Below are positions 1-6,715 of a DNA stretch of 10,375 nt, piece by piece. The stretch comes from an uncultured Lachnospiraceae bacterium (GTDB taxonomy: Bacteria; Bacillota; Clostridia; Lachnospirales; Lachnospiraceae), in contig CAKRLN010000074.1 of assembly GCA_934359535.1 (NCBI GenBank), positions 1 to 10,375 of the forward strand, read 5' to 3'. A program made the translations under genes and the position numbers. The first letter of the stretch is position 1; the number at the start of each line of letters is the position of its first letter. The notes under the pieces are model-generated. The model did no database searches, was not told the origin of the DNA, and saw only the letters and a program-made list of their open reading frames with translations.

Positions 1-2
1 AT

Positions 3-1988
3 TACGGGGCCGCCTATTATGATGAATACATGCCCTGTGACCGGATTGAAACAGATATGGAAATGATGGAACGGGCAGGCATGAATGTCATCCGGATCGC
101 AGAATCAACCTGGAGCACCTGGGAACCGGCAGATGGGGAATTTGACTTTACCCATCTGCACCGGATGTTAGATGCTGCAAAACGCCATCATATCTCAGTC
201 ATCATCGGAACACCGACCTACGCCATTCCATCCTGGCTTGCCAAAAAAGCCGATGACATCCTGGCATTAAACCACAATGGACAGGAGCTCTACGGGCACC
301 GCCAGAACATGGATATCACACACCCTCTCTACCGCTTCCACGCGGAGCGCATGATAAGAAGGCTTATGGAAGAGATCGCAGATGAGCCTCATGTGATCGG
401 CTTCCAGCTCGACAATGAGACAAAGCATTACGACACCTGTTCCATGCGTGCCCAGCAGATGTTTGTCGATGAACTGAAAAAACAGTATCCGGATATTCGC
501 AGCTTCAACCTGGAATTCGGACTTGACTACTGGAGTAACCGCATCAACCGGTGGGAGGATTTCCCGGATATCCGTGGCACCATTAACCAGAGCCTTGCCA
601 GCGAATATGCAAAGTTCCAGCGAAAGCTTGTCACAGATTTTCTTTCCTGGCAGGCATCAATCATCGAAGAATACAAAAGACCTGATCAGTTCATCACGCA
701 GAACTTTGACTTTGAGTGGCATGATTATTCCTATGGTTTACAGCCGGAGGTCAATCAGTTTGAGGCTGCAAAATGCATGACCGTTGCCGGATGCGATATC
801 TATCATCCGAGCGAGGATGATCTGACCGGCGCAGAAATTACAGCCTGTGGCAATATTGCCCGCGGCTTAAAACGGGACAACTATCTGATTCTTGAGACTG
901 AAGCACAGGGCAATCCCGGCTGGCTTCCATATCCGGGACAGCTACGCTTACAGGCCTACAGCCATCTGGCAAACGGCGCCAATTCTGTTATGTACTGGCA
1001 CTGGCATTCGATCCACAATGCAATCGAAAGCTACTGGAAGGGCGTGCTTTCCCATGATCTTGCCGAAAATGAAACCTACCGGGACTGCTGTGTCATTGGA
1101 AACGAATGGAAACGGATTGGTTTCCATTTAAAGAACCTGAAAAAAACAAACCGGATCGCAATCCTGTTGGACAACGCTTCCTTAACCGGGCTTACCTGTT
1201 TTCCGACCGCCTCAAACGGCGCATACAGCTACAATGCGATTTTCCGCTGGCTTTCGGATGCACTGTTCCATATGAATATCGAATACGATGTCATCCCGGC
1301 TGATGCCGCGCTCCTTCCAGAATATGACTGCATCCTGATTCCAGCACTCTACAGTGCAGAGGAATCGCTGCTTTATGCCTTATCCGACTATGTAAAAAAA
1401 GGTGGCAGCCTGATCGCAACCTTTAAGAGCGGCTTTTCCGATGAACATTTGAAAATCTATCACGATACCCAGCCGCACATCCTGCATGAGGCACTCGGCA
1501 TCCACTATGACCAGTTCACGCTTCCGAAAAAAACAGGCGTATCCTATCAGGGTGTACATGGCTTTGCGCAGGAATGGATGGAGCTTGTAACCTGCGATAC
1601 CGCTTCCTGCCTTGCCTCCTACGAGCATCCGGCATGGGGACGCTACAGCGCTGTCTCTGCCAATGACTACGGAAATGGCCATACGATGTACCTTGGAACG
1701 ATGTTTGATGAAAAAGTACTGATCCGTCTTTTGGAGGATTTCTTTGAAAAAATATCTCTTTTTGAAAAGGACAAGCTCCCGGCTCCAGCCTCCTATCCCA
1801 TCGTTGTCAAGCAGGGAACAAATGATGCCGGAAAGCACATCCTGTACCTGCTCAATTATTCCGCCGAAACCAGACACACGGATGCAATCCCAGCCGATGC
1901 CGTCGAGCTTCTTACCGGAAAAGCTGTTGCAAAGGGGGATTCCGTTACGCTTGCACCATGGGGTGTTGCGATTTTAGAATCCAACTAA
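3..1988 (+). CDS. Beta-galactosidase, glycoside hydrolase family 42 (5' end outside window)
   Basis: This is a retaining beta-galactosidase that would release terminal galactose from lactose or galacto-oligosaccharides. No signal peptide is visible, although the true N-terminus is missing. The first ATG in frame is at 30, but the frame is open to the window edge. Codons 3-29 read YGAAYYDEY, the conserved start of GH42 proteins, so the real start lies upstream and perhaps 10-15 residues are missing. The visible 661 residues fit the usual GH42 length. Numbering from Met30, the TIM barrel carries the acid/base motif QLDNE with Glu130 (417-419). The likely nucleophile is the second Glu of LETEAQ, Glu291 (900-902), followed by the expected MYWHW segment. 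A glutamine-amidotransferase-like trimerisation domain and a small beta-domain ending in APWGVAILE follow. No transporter or regulator is visible nearby. Assignment to GH42 is firm; substrate preference is inference. Confidence 0.95.
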   Translation, partial: YGAAYYDEYMPCDRIETDMEMMERAGMNVIRIAESTWSTWEPADGEFDFTHLHRMLDAAKRHHISVIIGTPTYAIPSWLAKKADDILALNHNGQELYGHRQNMDITHPLYRFHAERMIRRLMEEIADEPHVIGFQLDNETKHYDTCSMRAQQMFVDELKKQYPDIRSFNLEFGLDYWSNRINRWEDFPDIRGTINQSLASEYAKFQRKLVTDFLSWQASIIEEYKRPDQFITQNFDFEWHDYSYGLQPEVNQFEAAKCMTVAGCDIYHPSEDDLTGAEITACGNIARGLKRDNYLILETEAQGNPGWLPYPGQLRLQAYSHLANGANSVMYWHWHSIHNAIESYWKGVLSHDLAENETYRDCCVIGNEWKRIGFHLKNLKKTNRIAILLDNASLTGLTCFPTASNGAYSYNAIFRWLSDALFHMNIEYDVIPADAALLPEYDCILIPALYSAEESLLYALSDYVKKGGSLIATFKSGFSDEHLKIYHDTQPHILHEALGIHYDQFTLPKKTGVSYQGVHGFAQEWMELVTCDTASCLASYEHPAWGRYSAVSANDYGNGHTMYLGTMFDEKVLIRLLEDFFEKISLFEKDKLPAPASYPIVVKQGTNDAGKHILYLLNYSAETRHTDAIPADAVELLTGKAVAKGDSVTLAPWGVAILESN

Positions 1989-2037
1989 AAAAAAGCAGAT
2001 TCTGCAATCCAGACGGATTTGCAGAATCTGTTTTTTT
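1987..2037. terminator. Bidirectional rho-independent terminator between convergent genes
   Basis: The arms CAGATTCTGCAATCC (1996-2010) and GGATTTGCAGAATCTG (2015-2030) pair along about 15 bp with one bulged base and a four-base loop. Seven T follow on the plus strand (2031-2037). Eight A precede the stem (1987-1994) and act as a T-run for minus-strand transcripts. The hairpin starts right after the beta-galactosidase stop and lies 22 bases past the L,D-transpeptidase stop, so it can end transcription of both genes. Confidence 0.92.
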
Positions 2038-2052
2038 CTGTCTTATATTCTT

Positions 2053-3771
2053 TTATTGCTGTGGTGCTGCCTGCTGCTGATCTGCTGCCTGCTGCTGACC
2101 TGCCGCCTGCTGCTGGTCTGCCGCCTGCTGCTGATCCGCTGCCTGCTGCTGGTCTGCTGCCTGCTGCGCCTTAAGCTGGTTTAAGGTGTCCTCTGCTGCT
2201 GTTAATGTATCCAGCCCCTTTGCATATTTCTTAGCAAGTGCAGAAAGTGCTTCGTACTGCGCACGGACTGCGGTAATCGCAGGCTCCGAATCTAACGTTA
2301 CATTTCCGATTGCAGAAGCTGCGGAATCAAAATCTGCTGCCGCCTGCTGGTCTGCTGTCAGATGCTCCGTACCCGGAAGGTCATAACAGATCACAGGGAA
2401 CCCTGCCTCGACATTTTCAAAAATTGTCTTGGCAACACCAAGCGGAAGGTTGACACATCCATGAGACCCCTTGAAGGTGTATAAGGTTCCTCCAAATGCC
2501 GGCTGCCAGGTTGCATCATGAAGTCCGATATCCCCGTTGAATGGCATCCAGTACGCAACCGGTGTTGCGTAGTTTGCACCACGCAGTGTTGCGTTTCTCT
2601 CACAGTAGGTAATTCCGAACACTCCAGGCGGTGTCTCATGGGAGCCATCCGTCTTACCGGTTACAACATCACTCTCAAGCACAAGGCTTCCGTTTTTGTA
2701 TAAAAACAGATGCTGGCCGGTCAGATTGACTTCTACATAGGAATTTCCATAATCGTTTGCACCGTGGCTTGCCGCTGTCTGGGAATAATTCAGATCTCTT
2801 GTAACAGCCTTACCACTTTCGATGTCAGAAACAATTGCATCCGCTTCTGCAGCCTTATCGACCTTCCATCCGTAATGTACATTTCCTACTTCAACCGTCG
2901 CTCCATAAGATGTCTTAAAGGATTTTGTCCCGTTGCATGTATTATAGGTGCTTGAAAGTGAGGATACATATTCTGCTACAGCATTCTCATCAATAACCGG
3001 TTCTAAATTCTCGTCCAGGGAAATCCAGGAACCGAAAGTAGAAGCATCAAGTGTCTGCCCCTTATCTCCAACCTGATAGGTAATGCTGGATTTCAGATAG
3101 GAATTCACCTTATCACAGGCACTCTGTAAATCCTTATCATCACTTCTGACCTGTGGTTCCTTATAGCAGCCTTCCTTCTCAAGATCCACACTGTCAGAAA
3201 GTCCGCTTATCGCAGTCTCAATGACCTGATTGACCTGATCCGCATCAAGCGCATTTCCTTCCACCTCATCGACAACGGTATAACCATTTTGGGCATCATA
3301 ATCCGAAATATGTGCGTCCTGTGGCTCTGTCTGGTTTGAAGGGTTCATGCAGTCTAATTCTGAAACTGCGCTCTTTAACTTGTCCTCATCATAAGAGACT
3401 AACGTCTCACTTTTCAGCTTATCCGGTGAAAAAAGCTTTGCCGGCCATACGAAGCCATTCTGCTCCTTTAAAAGCTTCTCAAGCTTACCATCGGATTTTG
3501 CGGCAAGTCCGACATCCGTTCCTGAAATCTCCTCTTTTACACCATCTCTTCCATTTATGCTGAGTGCATAGCCCTTTATGGAATCTTCCGCCTGCTTCTG
3601 CACCTTATCAGCGGTACAGCCCGATACCGGAATTCCGTTTATCGTTGTGCGGAAAAAGAAATGATTCATAAAAAATACGGAAAATCCAATGTACAAAGCA
3701 GCAAGGATCCCACAGACAATGCCCACGGCGATCAATGCTTTTTTCTTATCCAAATGAATCTTCTTTAACAT
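2053..3771 (-). CDS. Membrane-anchored L,D-transpeptidase (YkuD) with peptidoglycan-binding N-region and QQQAAD-repeat tail
   Basis: This enzyme is expected to make 3-3 cross-links in peptidoglycan, or attach wall polymers, on the outer face of the membrane. The 572-residue protein has a short basic N-terminus and one membrane segment (about residues 11-35), suggesting a signal anchor. Residues about 40-335 resemble the substrate-binding region (PG_binding_4 type) found ahead of YkuD domains in clostridial L,D-transpeptidases. The YkuD domain is at about 344-465, with His418 in GLHDA and the catalytic motif SHGCVNLP containing Cys439. Residues about 487-535 (IGNVTLDSEPAI...LDTLTAAE) look like the helical repeat module common in clostridial surface proteins. 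A low-complexity AADQQQ tail ends the protein. The start is supported by AGAGGAG (3777-3783) and a strong upstream promoter. It is transcribed alone, divergent from the PAP2 gene. Confidence 0.93.
   Translation of the reverse strand: MLKKIHLDKKKALIAVGIVCGILAALYIGFSVFFMNHFFFRTTINGIPVSGCTADKVQKQAEDSIKGYALSINGRDGVKEEISGTDVGLAAKSDGKLEKLLKEQNGFVWPAKLFSPDKLKSETLVSYDEDKLKSAVSELDCMNPSNQTEPQDAHISDYDAQNGYTVVDEVEGNALDADQVNQVIETAISGLSDSVDLEKEGCYKEPQVRSDDKDLQSACDKVNSYLKSSITYQVGDKGQTLDASTFGSWISLDENLEPVIDENAVAEYVSSLSSTYNTCNGTKSFKTSYGATVEVGNVHYGWKVDKAAEADAIVSDIESGKAVTRDLNYSQTAASHGANDYGNSYVEVNLTGQHLFLYKNGSLVLESDVVTGKTDGSHETPPGVFGITYCERNATLRGANYATPVAYWMPFNGDIGLHDATWQPAFGGTLYTFKGSHGCVNLPLGVAKTIFENVEAGFPVICYDLPGTEHLTADQQAAADFDSAASAIGNVTLDSEPAITAVRAQYEALSALAKKYAKGLDTLTAAEDTLNQLKAQQAADQQQAADQQQAADQQQAAGQQQAADQQQAAPQQ
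2071..2167 (-). repeat. In-frame 18-bp tandem repeat encoding AADQQQ
   Basis: There are five 18-bp units starting at 2071, 2089, 2107, 2125 and 2143, with a partial sixth at 2161-2167. On the coding strand each unit encodes A-A-D-Q-Q-Q; one unit has G in place of D. The units differ mostly at synonymous positions (GCA/GCG, GAT/GAC), so the copies are not fresh duplications. The tail forms the last 30-odd residues of the L,D-transpeptidase. It is likely flexible, and copy number may vary between strains by slippage without breaking the frame. Confidence 0.93.
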
Positions 3772-3806
3772 AGTACTCCTCTTTTCTTAATTTTCTCCTT
3801 TGTATG

Positions 3807-3824
3807 GTCATACGATACTATGAC
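3807..3824. repeat. Inverted repeat in the leader of the L,D-transpeptidase gene
   Basis: GTCATA (3807-3812) and TATGAC (3819-3824) are perfect 6-bp inverted arms around CGATAC. They lie just downstream of the predicted minus-strand transcription start, inside the roughly 65-base untranslated leader. This could be an operator or a small RNA hairpin. Arms this short also occur by chance, so function is uncertain. Confidence 0.4.
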
Positions 3825-3842
3825 GACACAATACCACGTATC

Positions 3843-3870
3843 ATTATACCGTGACTTTTTCGAAAGTCAA
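3843..3870 (-). promoter_or_regulatory. Sigma-A-type promoter of the L,D-transpeptidase gene
   Basis: Read on the minus strand, TTGACT (3870-3865) and a perfect TATAAT (3848-3843) are separated by 16 bp. This is close to the housekeeping sigma consensus. Transcription would start near 3836, giving a leader of about 65 bases before the ATG at 3771. The quality of both boxes suggests fairly strong expression in the absence of a repressor. Confidence 0.85.
3852..3869. promoter_or_regulatory. Perfect palindrome overlapping the -35 and spacer: possible operator
   Basis: TGACTTT (3852-3858) and AAAGTCA (3863-3869) are perfect 7-bp inverted arms around TTCG. The right arm covers most of the -35 box of the L,D-transpeptidase promoter, and the left arm lies in the spacer. 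A dimeric regulator bound here would block RNA polymerase. The symmetry is seen directly; the operator role is inferred from position only, and no regulator gene is present in the window. Confidence 0.5.
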
Positions 3871-3932
3871 AAAATATATATTTATTTAACAATTCTGTAA
3901 AATTTTTGTGATGTTCCTTCGCGCAGGCACGA

Positions 3933-3965
3933 TTTCTTAAGATTTTCATAAACTTTATTAAGAAA
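3933..3965. repeat. AT-rich inverted repeat upstream of the PAP2 promoter
   Basis: TTTCTTAA (3933-3940) and TTAAGAAA (3958-3965) are perfect 8-bp inverted arms separated by 17 bases. They end 12 bases before the predicted -35 of the PAP2 gene. The arm centres are about 25 bases apart, a little over two helical turns, which could suit a regulator. The surrounding DNA is AT-rich, so chance is a real alternative. Confidence 0.35.
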
Positions 3966-3977
3966 GCAAAATGTGAA

Positions 3978-4006
3978 TTGTATGTTAAAAAACCCTGTGC
4001 TATAAT
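3978..4006 (+). promoter_or_regulatory. Extended -10 promoter of the PAP2-family gene
   Basis: A perfect TATAAT (4001-4006) is preceded by TG at 3998-3999, making an extended -10 element. The -35 candidate TTGTAT (3978-3983) lies 17 bp upstream and matches the consensus at only three positions, which the extended -10 can offset. Transcription would start near 4013, leaving a leader of about 44 bases before the ATG at 4057. Confidence 0.78.
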
Positions 4007-4042
4007 CAGAACCGAGAAGGAGCACAAGACCCGCAGGATTAA

Positions 4043-4052
4043 GAAAGGTGAG
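4043..4052 (+). promoter_or_regulatory. Ribosome binding site fixing the PAP2 start at 4057
   Basis: GAAAGGTGAG (4043-4052) matches the anti-Shine-Dalgarno partner well and sits about five bases before ATG 4057. An in-frame GTG at 4048 lies inside this site, so it cannot be the start served by it. The coding region is therefore set three codons shorter than the longest open frame. Confidence 0.85.
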
Positions 4053-4056
4053 ATTT

Positions 4057-4746
4057 ATGCATTCATTAAAGGAACGTTTTTCTGCTTTATTAAAAAAATA
4101 CAAACATCTTTGGATTCTTTCCTATTTCATTGTATACCTTGCATGGTTCTCCTATGTGGAGAAGAATGTCACTACACATTTTCATGTGATCCATACCGCA
4201 CTGGATGACTATATCCCATTCTGTGAATACTTTGTCATCCCATATCTGATGTGGTTTGGTTTTGTCGCATGGGGCATTGCATATTTTGCTCTTCATAACA
4301 AAGACATCTATTACAGGCTGTGTGCCTTTTTATTTACCGGAATGACCATCTTTTTAATTATCTCAACGGTTTTTCCAAACGGACAGTTTTTACGTCCTTA
4401 TTACTTTACACACCATAACGTATTTACCATGCTCTGTGAGTGGCTGTATGCGACGGACACACCGACCAACCTCTTTCCAAGCATCCACGTATATAATTCC
4501 ATCGGAATTTACCTTGCTGTAATCAAAAGCCCGGAATTCAAGAACCGTAAAACCGTCCGGCTTCTTACCGGAATCCTTACGGTCAGCATCATCTTATCAA
4601 CGATGTTTATCAAACAGCATTCTGCCTTTGATGTGTTTACCGCATTCCTGCTTTCCGGTGTCATGTATTACATTGTATATGTCCGCAGCTGGTCTAAGGT
4701 TCCTGCTGCCTCCGATAACTACGAAAAAACACTTCCTCAGATCTGA
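4057..4746 (+). CDS. PAP2-superfamily membrane phosphatase/phosphotransferase (Aur1-like branch)
   Basis: This is a 229-residue integral membrane protein with about six hydrophobic segments (roughly 19-36, 58-78, 86-106, 143-157, 167-185, 194-210). PAP2 enzymes remove or transfer phosphate groups on lipid phosphates such as phosphatidate or undecaprenyl pyrophosphate. The three active-site motifs are visible in reduced form. Motif 1 is represented by LRP (Arg113-Pro114), motif 2 by PSIH (141-144, His144), and motif 3 by STMFIKQHSAFD with His188 and Asp192. The Arg of the classical motif SRxxxxxHxxxD is replaced by Thr182. That pattern resembles the inositol-phosphorylceramide-synthase-like (PAP2_3) branch rather than PgpB/BcrC. 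The substrate cannot be told from sequence. The gene is monocistronic, with its own promoter upstream and a terminator overlapping its 3' end. Confidence 0.82.
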   Translation: MHSLKERFSALLKKYKHLWILSYFIVYLAWFSYVEKNVTTHFHVIHTALDDYIPFCEYFVIPYLMWFGFVAWGIAYFALHNKDIYYRLCAFLFTGMTIFLIISTVFPNGQFLRPYYFTHHNVFTMLCEWLYATDTPTNLFPSIHVYNSIGIYLAVIKSPEFKNRKTVRLLTGILTVSIILSTMFIKQHSAFDVFTAFLLSGVMYYIVYVRSWSKVPAASDNYEKTLPQI

Positions 4747-4762
4747 TCTGGGAAGTGTTTTT
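4724..4762. terminator. Bidirectional terminator overlapping the PAP2 3' coding end
   Basis: AAAAACACTTCC (4725-4736) pairs with GGAAGTGTTTTT (4751-4762). Inside it CAGAT (4738-4742) pairs with ATCTG (4746-4750), leaving one bulged T and a three-base loop. The T-run serves plus-strand transcripts and the A-run at 4724-4729 serves minus-strand transcripts. The PAP2 stop codon (4744-4746) sits at the loop, and the hydrolase stop on the other strand is at 4765. The final PAP2 residues (KTLPQI) are encoded by the left arm and loop. Confidence 0.9.
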
Positions 4763-4764
4763 CC

Positions 4765-5715
4765 TTATATATAATACCGGTCCATCTTCTCTTCCATCCA
4801 TGTCAGGATATCATGATAAACCGTTTCCTTATCTGTCTCATTTAGAATTTCATGGCGGTCATTCTCATAAAGCCGGTACTCCACATCGCGCAGTCCCGCA
4901 TCCCGAAACATCTGATATACCTTCTTAACACCTTCCCCCATGTCCCCGACCGGATCATCCTTTCCGGATACAAGAAAGACCGGAACCCGCTTGTTATAGG
5001 TACGCAGGTTCTTCGGATCGCAGTCAAAAAGCACTGCCTCGGTCAGACCGATATAACCATTTGCCGTAAAATGAAACGTACAACGCGGCTCGGAATAATA
5101 CCACTTCACGATCTTCTCATCCTTCGTAAGCCAGCTGTTTTTCGCATTTTTTCCGGTAAGGTCATATTTTTTATACGGTTTCCCGAAGGTAAGCTGCTCT
5201 AAAAGCCGGCTTCTGTATCTTCCACCGCGAAGCTTTGCCGTAAGCTTTGCCAGGGTAAGTCCAAGCTTTGTCACATTCTGCGGCATAAAGCCGGTTCCCA
5301 TGATGATTGCACCCGACAGCTTTTCCCCATGAAAAGCAAGATATTTCCGGAGCATATAAGAGCCCATGCTGTGCCCAAGCATAAAGTATGGAATCTCTTC
5401 ATTCTCCTTCTGGATCATCTCACGAAGCGTATGCATATCTGCCACAAGGGTGTCACTCGGATCTGACTCAGAAAAATATCCCCAGTCCGCGGTAGAGCCA
5501 ACCGAAGCCCCATGTCCGAGATGGTCATGTCCGACAACGAGAAATCCATGCTCCGTCAGATACTTTGCAAAGGCCTCATAACGCTCCACAAATTCAATCA
5601 TCCCATGCGTAATCTGCAAAATGGCACGGTAGGTTCCATCATCCGGAATCCATTTTACTGCATAAATTTTTGTCTTTCCATCCTTCGATGGAAATGAAAA
5701 GGTCTCCTTATCCAT
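4765..5715 (-). CDS. Alpha/beta hydrolase, monoacylglycerol-lipase/lysophospholipase-like (Hydrolase_4)
   Basis: This 316-residue serine hydrolase has the fold and motifs of the Hydrolase_4 (serine aminopeptidase S33/monoglyceride lipase) group, which cleaves esters of small lipids. The oxyanion-hole motif HGM is at 37-39 and HDHLGHG at 63-69. The nucleophile elbow GHSMG has Ser116, the acid is probably Asp254 in GKDDPVGD, and the catalytic His288 is in NDRHEI. The cap region (about 140-215) is the variable substrate-choosing part. No signal peptide or membrane segment is seen, so it is likely cytoplasmic. AGGGAG (5723-5728) lies seven bases before the ATG. It is the last gene of the truA-recJ-MCP-like operon, 33 bases after the preceding stop, and ends at the shared terminator. 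The natural substrate is unknown; lysophospholipid or monoacylglycerol is an inference. Confidence 0.9.
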   Translation of the reverse strand: MDKETFSFPSKDGKTKIYAVKWIPDDGTYRAILQITHGMIEFVERYEAFAKYLTEHGFLVVGHDHLGHGASVGSTADWGYFSESDPSDTLVADMHTLREMIQKENEEIPYFMLGHSMGSYMLRKYLAFHGEKLSGAIIMGTGFMPQNVTKLGLTLAKLTAKLRGGRYRSRLLEQLTFGKPYKKYDLTGKNAKNSWLTKDEKIVKWYYSEPRCTFHFTANGYIGLTEAVLFDCDPKNLRTYNKRVPVFLVSGKDDPVGDMGEGVKKVYQMFRDAGLRDVEYRLYENDRHEILNETDKETVYHDILTWMEEKMDRYYI

Positions 5716-5748
5716 ATTCTTTCTCCCTCATCATACGTATAAACTGTT

Positions 5749-6711
5749 CTAATGATTAAAATGCAGACTGTAATCTGCTGCCTCATCAATTAACGGCCGC
5801 ATCTGTCCTGCTGCTTCCTCCTGCAGATCCAGATATACCTTTGCCTCCTCTTCCATGTCCGCAAGCTGGATCTGATTCCGCTCCCCGATCTTTGCAATCT
5901 GCTGGTCATGGTCTGTGACCTTCTGAAACGTCTCTTTCATTCCGGTAAGCTGTTCCATAAGTGCTTCCACAGAGATCCGGCTTACTGCCTTCCTGGCATT
6001 CTCCTGACGCTCCTGTAATGCGCTTACCGACGTTTTGCTTTCCGAAAGGCAGACCTGCATCCTGTCAACCTGTTTCTCCAGCTCTGCGATACGCTTCTTA
6101 TCTCTCTCCATAATCTCTTTGATCTGAAGAGCTGCTTTGTCATATTCCCCTGCATGCACACGCACCTGCTCTGCTGCTGTCATAAACTGTCTGCCCTCTT
6201 CGCCCATTCTTCCGGCCTCAATCGCTGCATTTAAGGCAAGTACTCCCATTTCTTTTCCAAGTCCGGACATCGTCTCTAAGATTTCCTGACGTATTGTATC
6301 GTCCTCCTCAGCCTCTTCTTCCTCATTCCGAGGAGTTTCGGCTGCTGTGCCCTGCATAATGCCTTCCTCAAGTGCCCCAAGTACTGCTTTTTGATTATTA
6401 ATGCCTTCTAACGCTTCTTTTTGGGCATTGGACACAGCAAGCAGCTGCTGTCCGAAAAGACCAAGTGCCGTGCCCATCTGTCCCATATAGCCAACATTTT
6501 CCGCAATTAATGCCGCTGCTGTGTCAGAATTCTGGACGAGCTGCTGTCTGCCCTTCTCCAGCTGCGCCCTGGATTCCTGCATATCTGCATAATACCCCTG
6601 TAAACGCTCATCCTGATCTGCGATCCTTGCAAACAGATCCCCTGCACTGCGCAGATCGTTATCCATTCTCTGATTTTCTGCCCTTAATGCCCTTGTTTTA
6701 TTGCCAAACAT
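5749..6711 (-). CDS. Soluble coiled-coil protein with a methyl-accepting-chemotaxis-like signalling hairpin
   Basis: This 320-residue protein is dominated by heptad-like coiled coil and has no signal peptide, membrane segment, HAMP or recognisable sensor domain. Residues about 157-187 (LALNAAIEAGRMGEEGRQF...AEQVRVHA) clearly match the cytoplasmic tip of chemoreceptors, normally LLALNAAIEAARAGE.GRGFAVVA.EVR.LA. The second half of the tip has drifted: FAVVA is replaced by FMTAA, and the usual LAERS by HAGEY. An acidic linker (about 129-138, EEEEAEEDD) precedes it, and long coiled coil continues to the C-terminus. AGGGAGG lies ten bases before ATG, inside the 3' end of recJ; the recJ stop is four bases upstream, so the two are probably translated in tandem. 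Known chemoreceptors bind CheA/CheW. Whether this one does is unclear; it could be a structural or polarity protein that reuses the fold. Confidence 0.82.
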   Translation of the reverse strand: MFGNKTRALRAENQRMDNDLRSAGDLFARIADQDERLQGYYADMQESRAQLEKGRQQLVQNSDTAAALIAENVGYMGQMGTALGLFGQQLLAVSNAQKEALEGINNQKAVLGALEEGIMQGTAAETPRNEEEEAEEDDTIRQEILETMSGLGKEMGVLALNAAIEAGRMGEEGRQFMTAAEQVRVHAGEYDKAALQIKEIMERDKKRIAELEKQVDRMQVCLSESKTSVSALQERQENARKAVSRISVEALMEQLTGMKETFQKVTDHDQQIAKIGERNQIQLADMEEEAKVYLDLQEEAAGQMRPLIDEAADYSLHFNH

Positions 6712-6715
6712 TTAT

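Noticed and set aside
1380..1877. 165-codon open frame on the minus strand inside the beta-galactosidase gene
   Set aside because: It is fully antisense to a well-supported GH42 coding region and has no recognisable domain. Its length is explained by codon bias of the sense strand.
2071..2167. CTG-rich tandem repeat as a CRISPR array or non-coding repeat
   Set aside because: Units are contiguous without unique spacers, are 18 bp long and stay in frame with the L,D-transpeptidase.
4048..4056. GTG 4048 as start of the PAP2 gene
   Set aside because: This codon lies inside the Shine-Dalgarno sequence that serves ATG 4057.
3818..4103. Two short minus-strand open frames (3818-4027 and 3882-4103) in the divergent intergenic region
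   Set aside because: They run across both predicted promoters and into the PAP2 coding start. They have no convincing family resemblance and overlap each other in different frames.
4852..5202. 116-codon plus-strand open frame antisense to the alpha/beta hydrolase
   Set aside because: It lies wholly within a gene whose catalytic triad is intact on the other strand, and it shows no independent coding signal.
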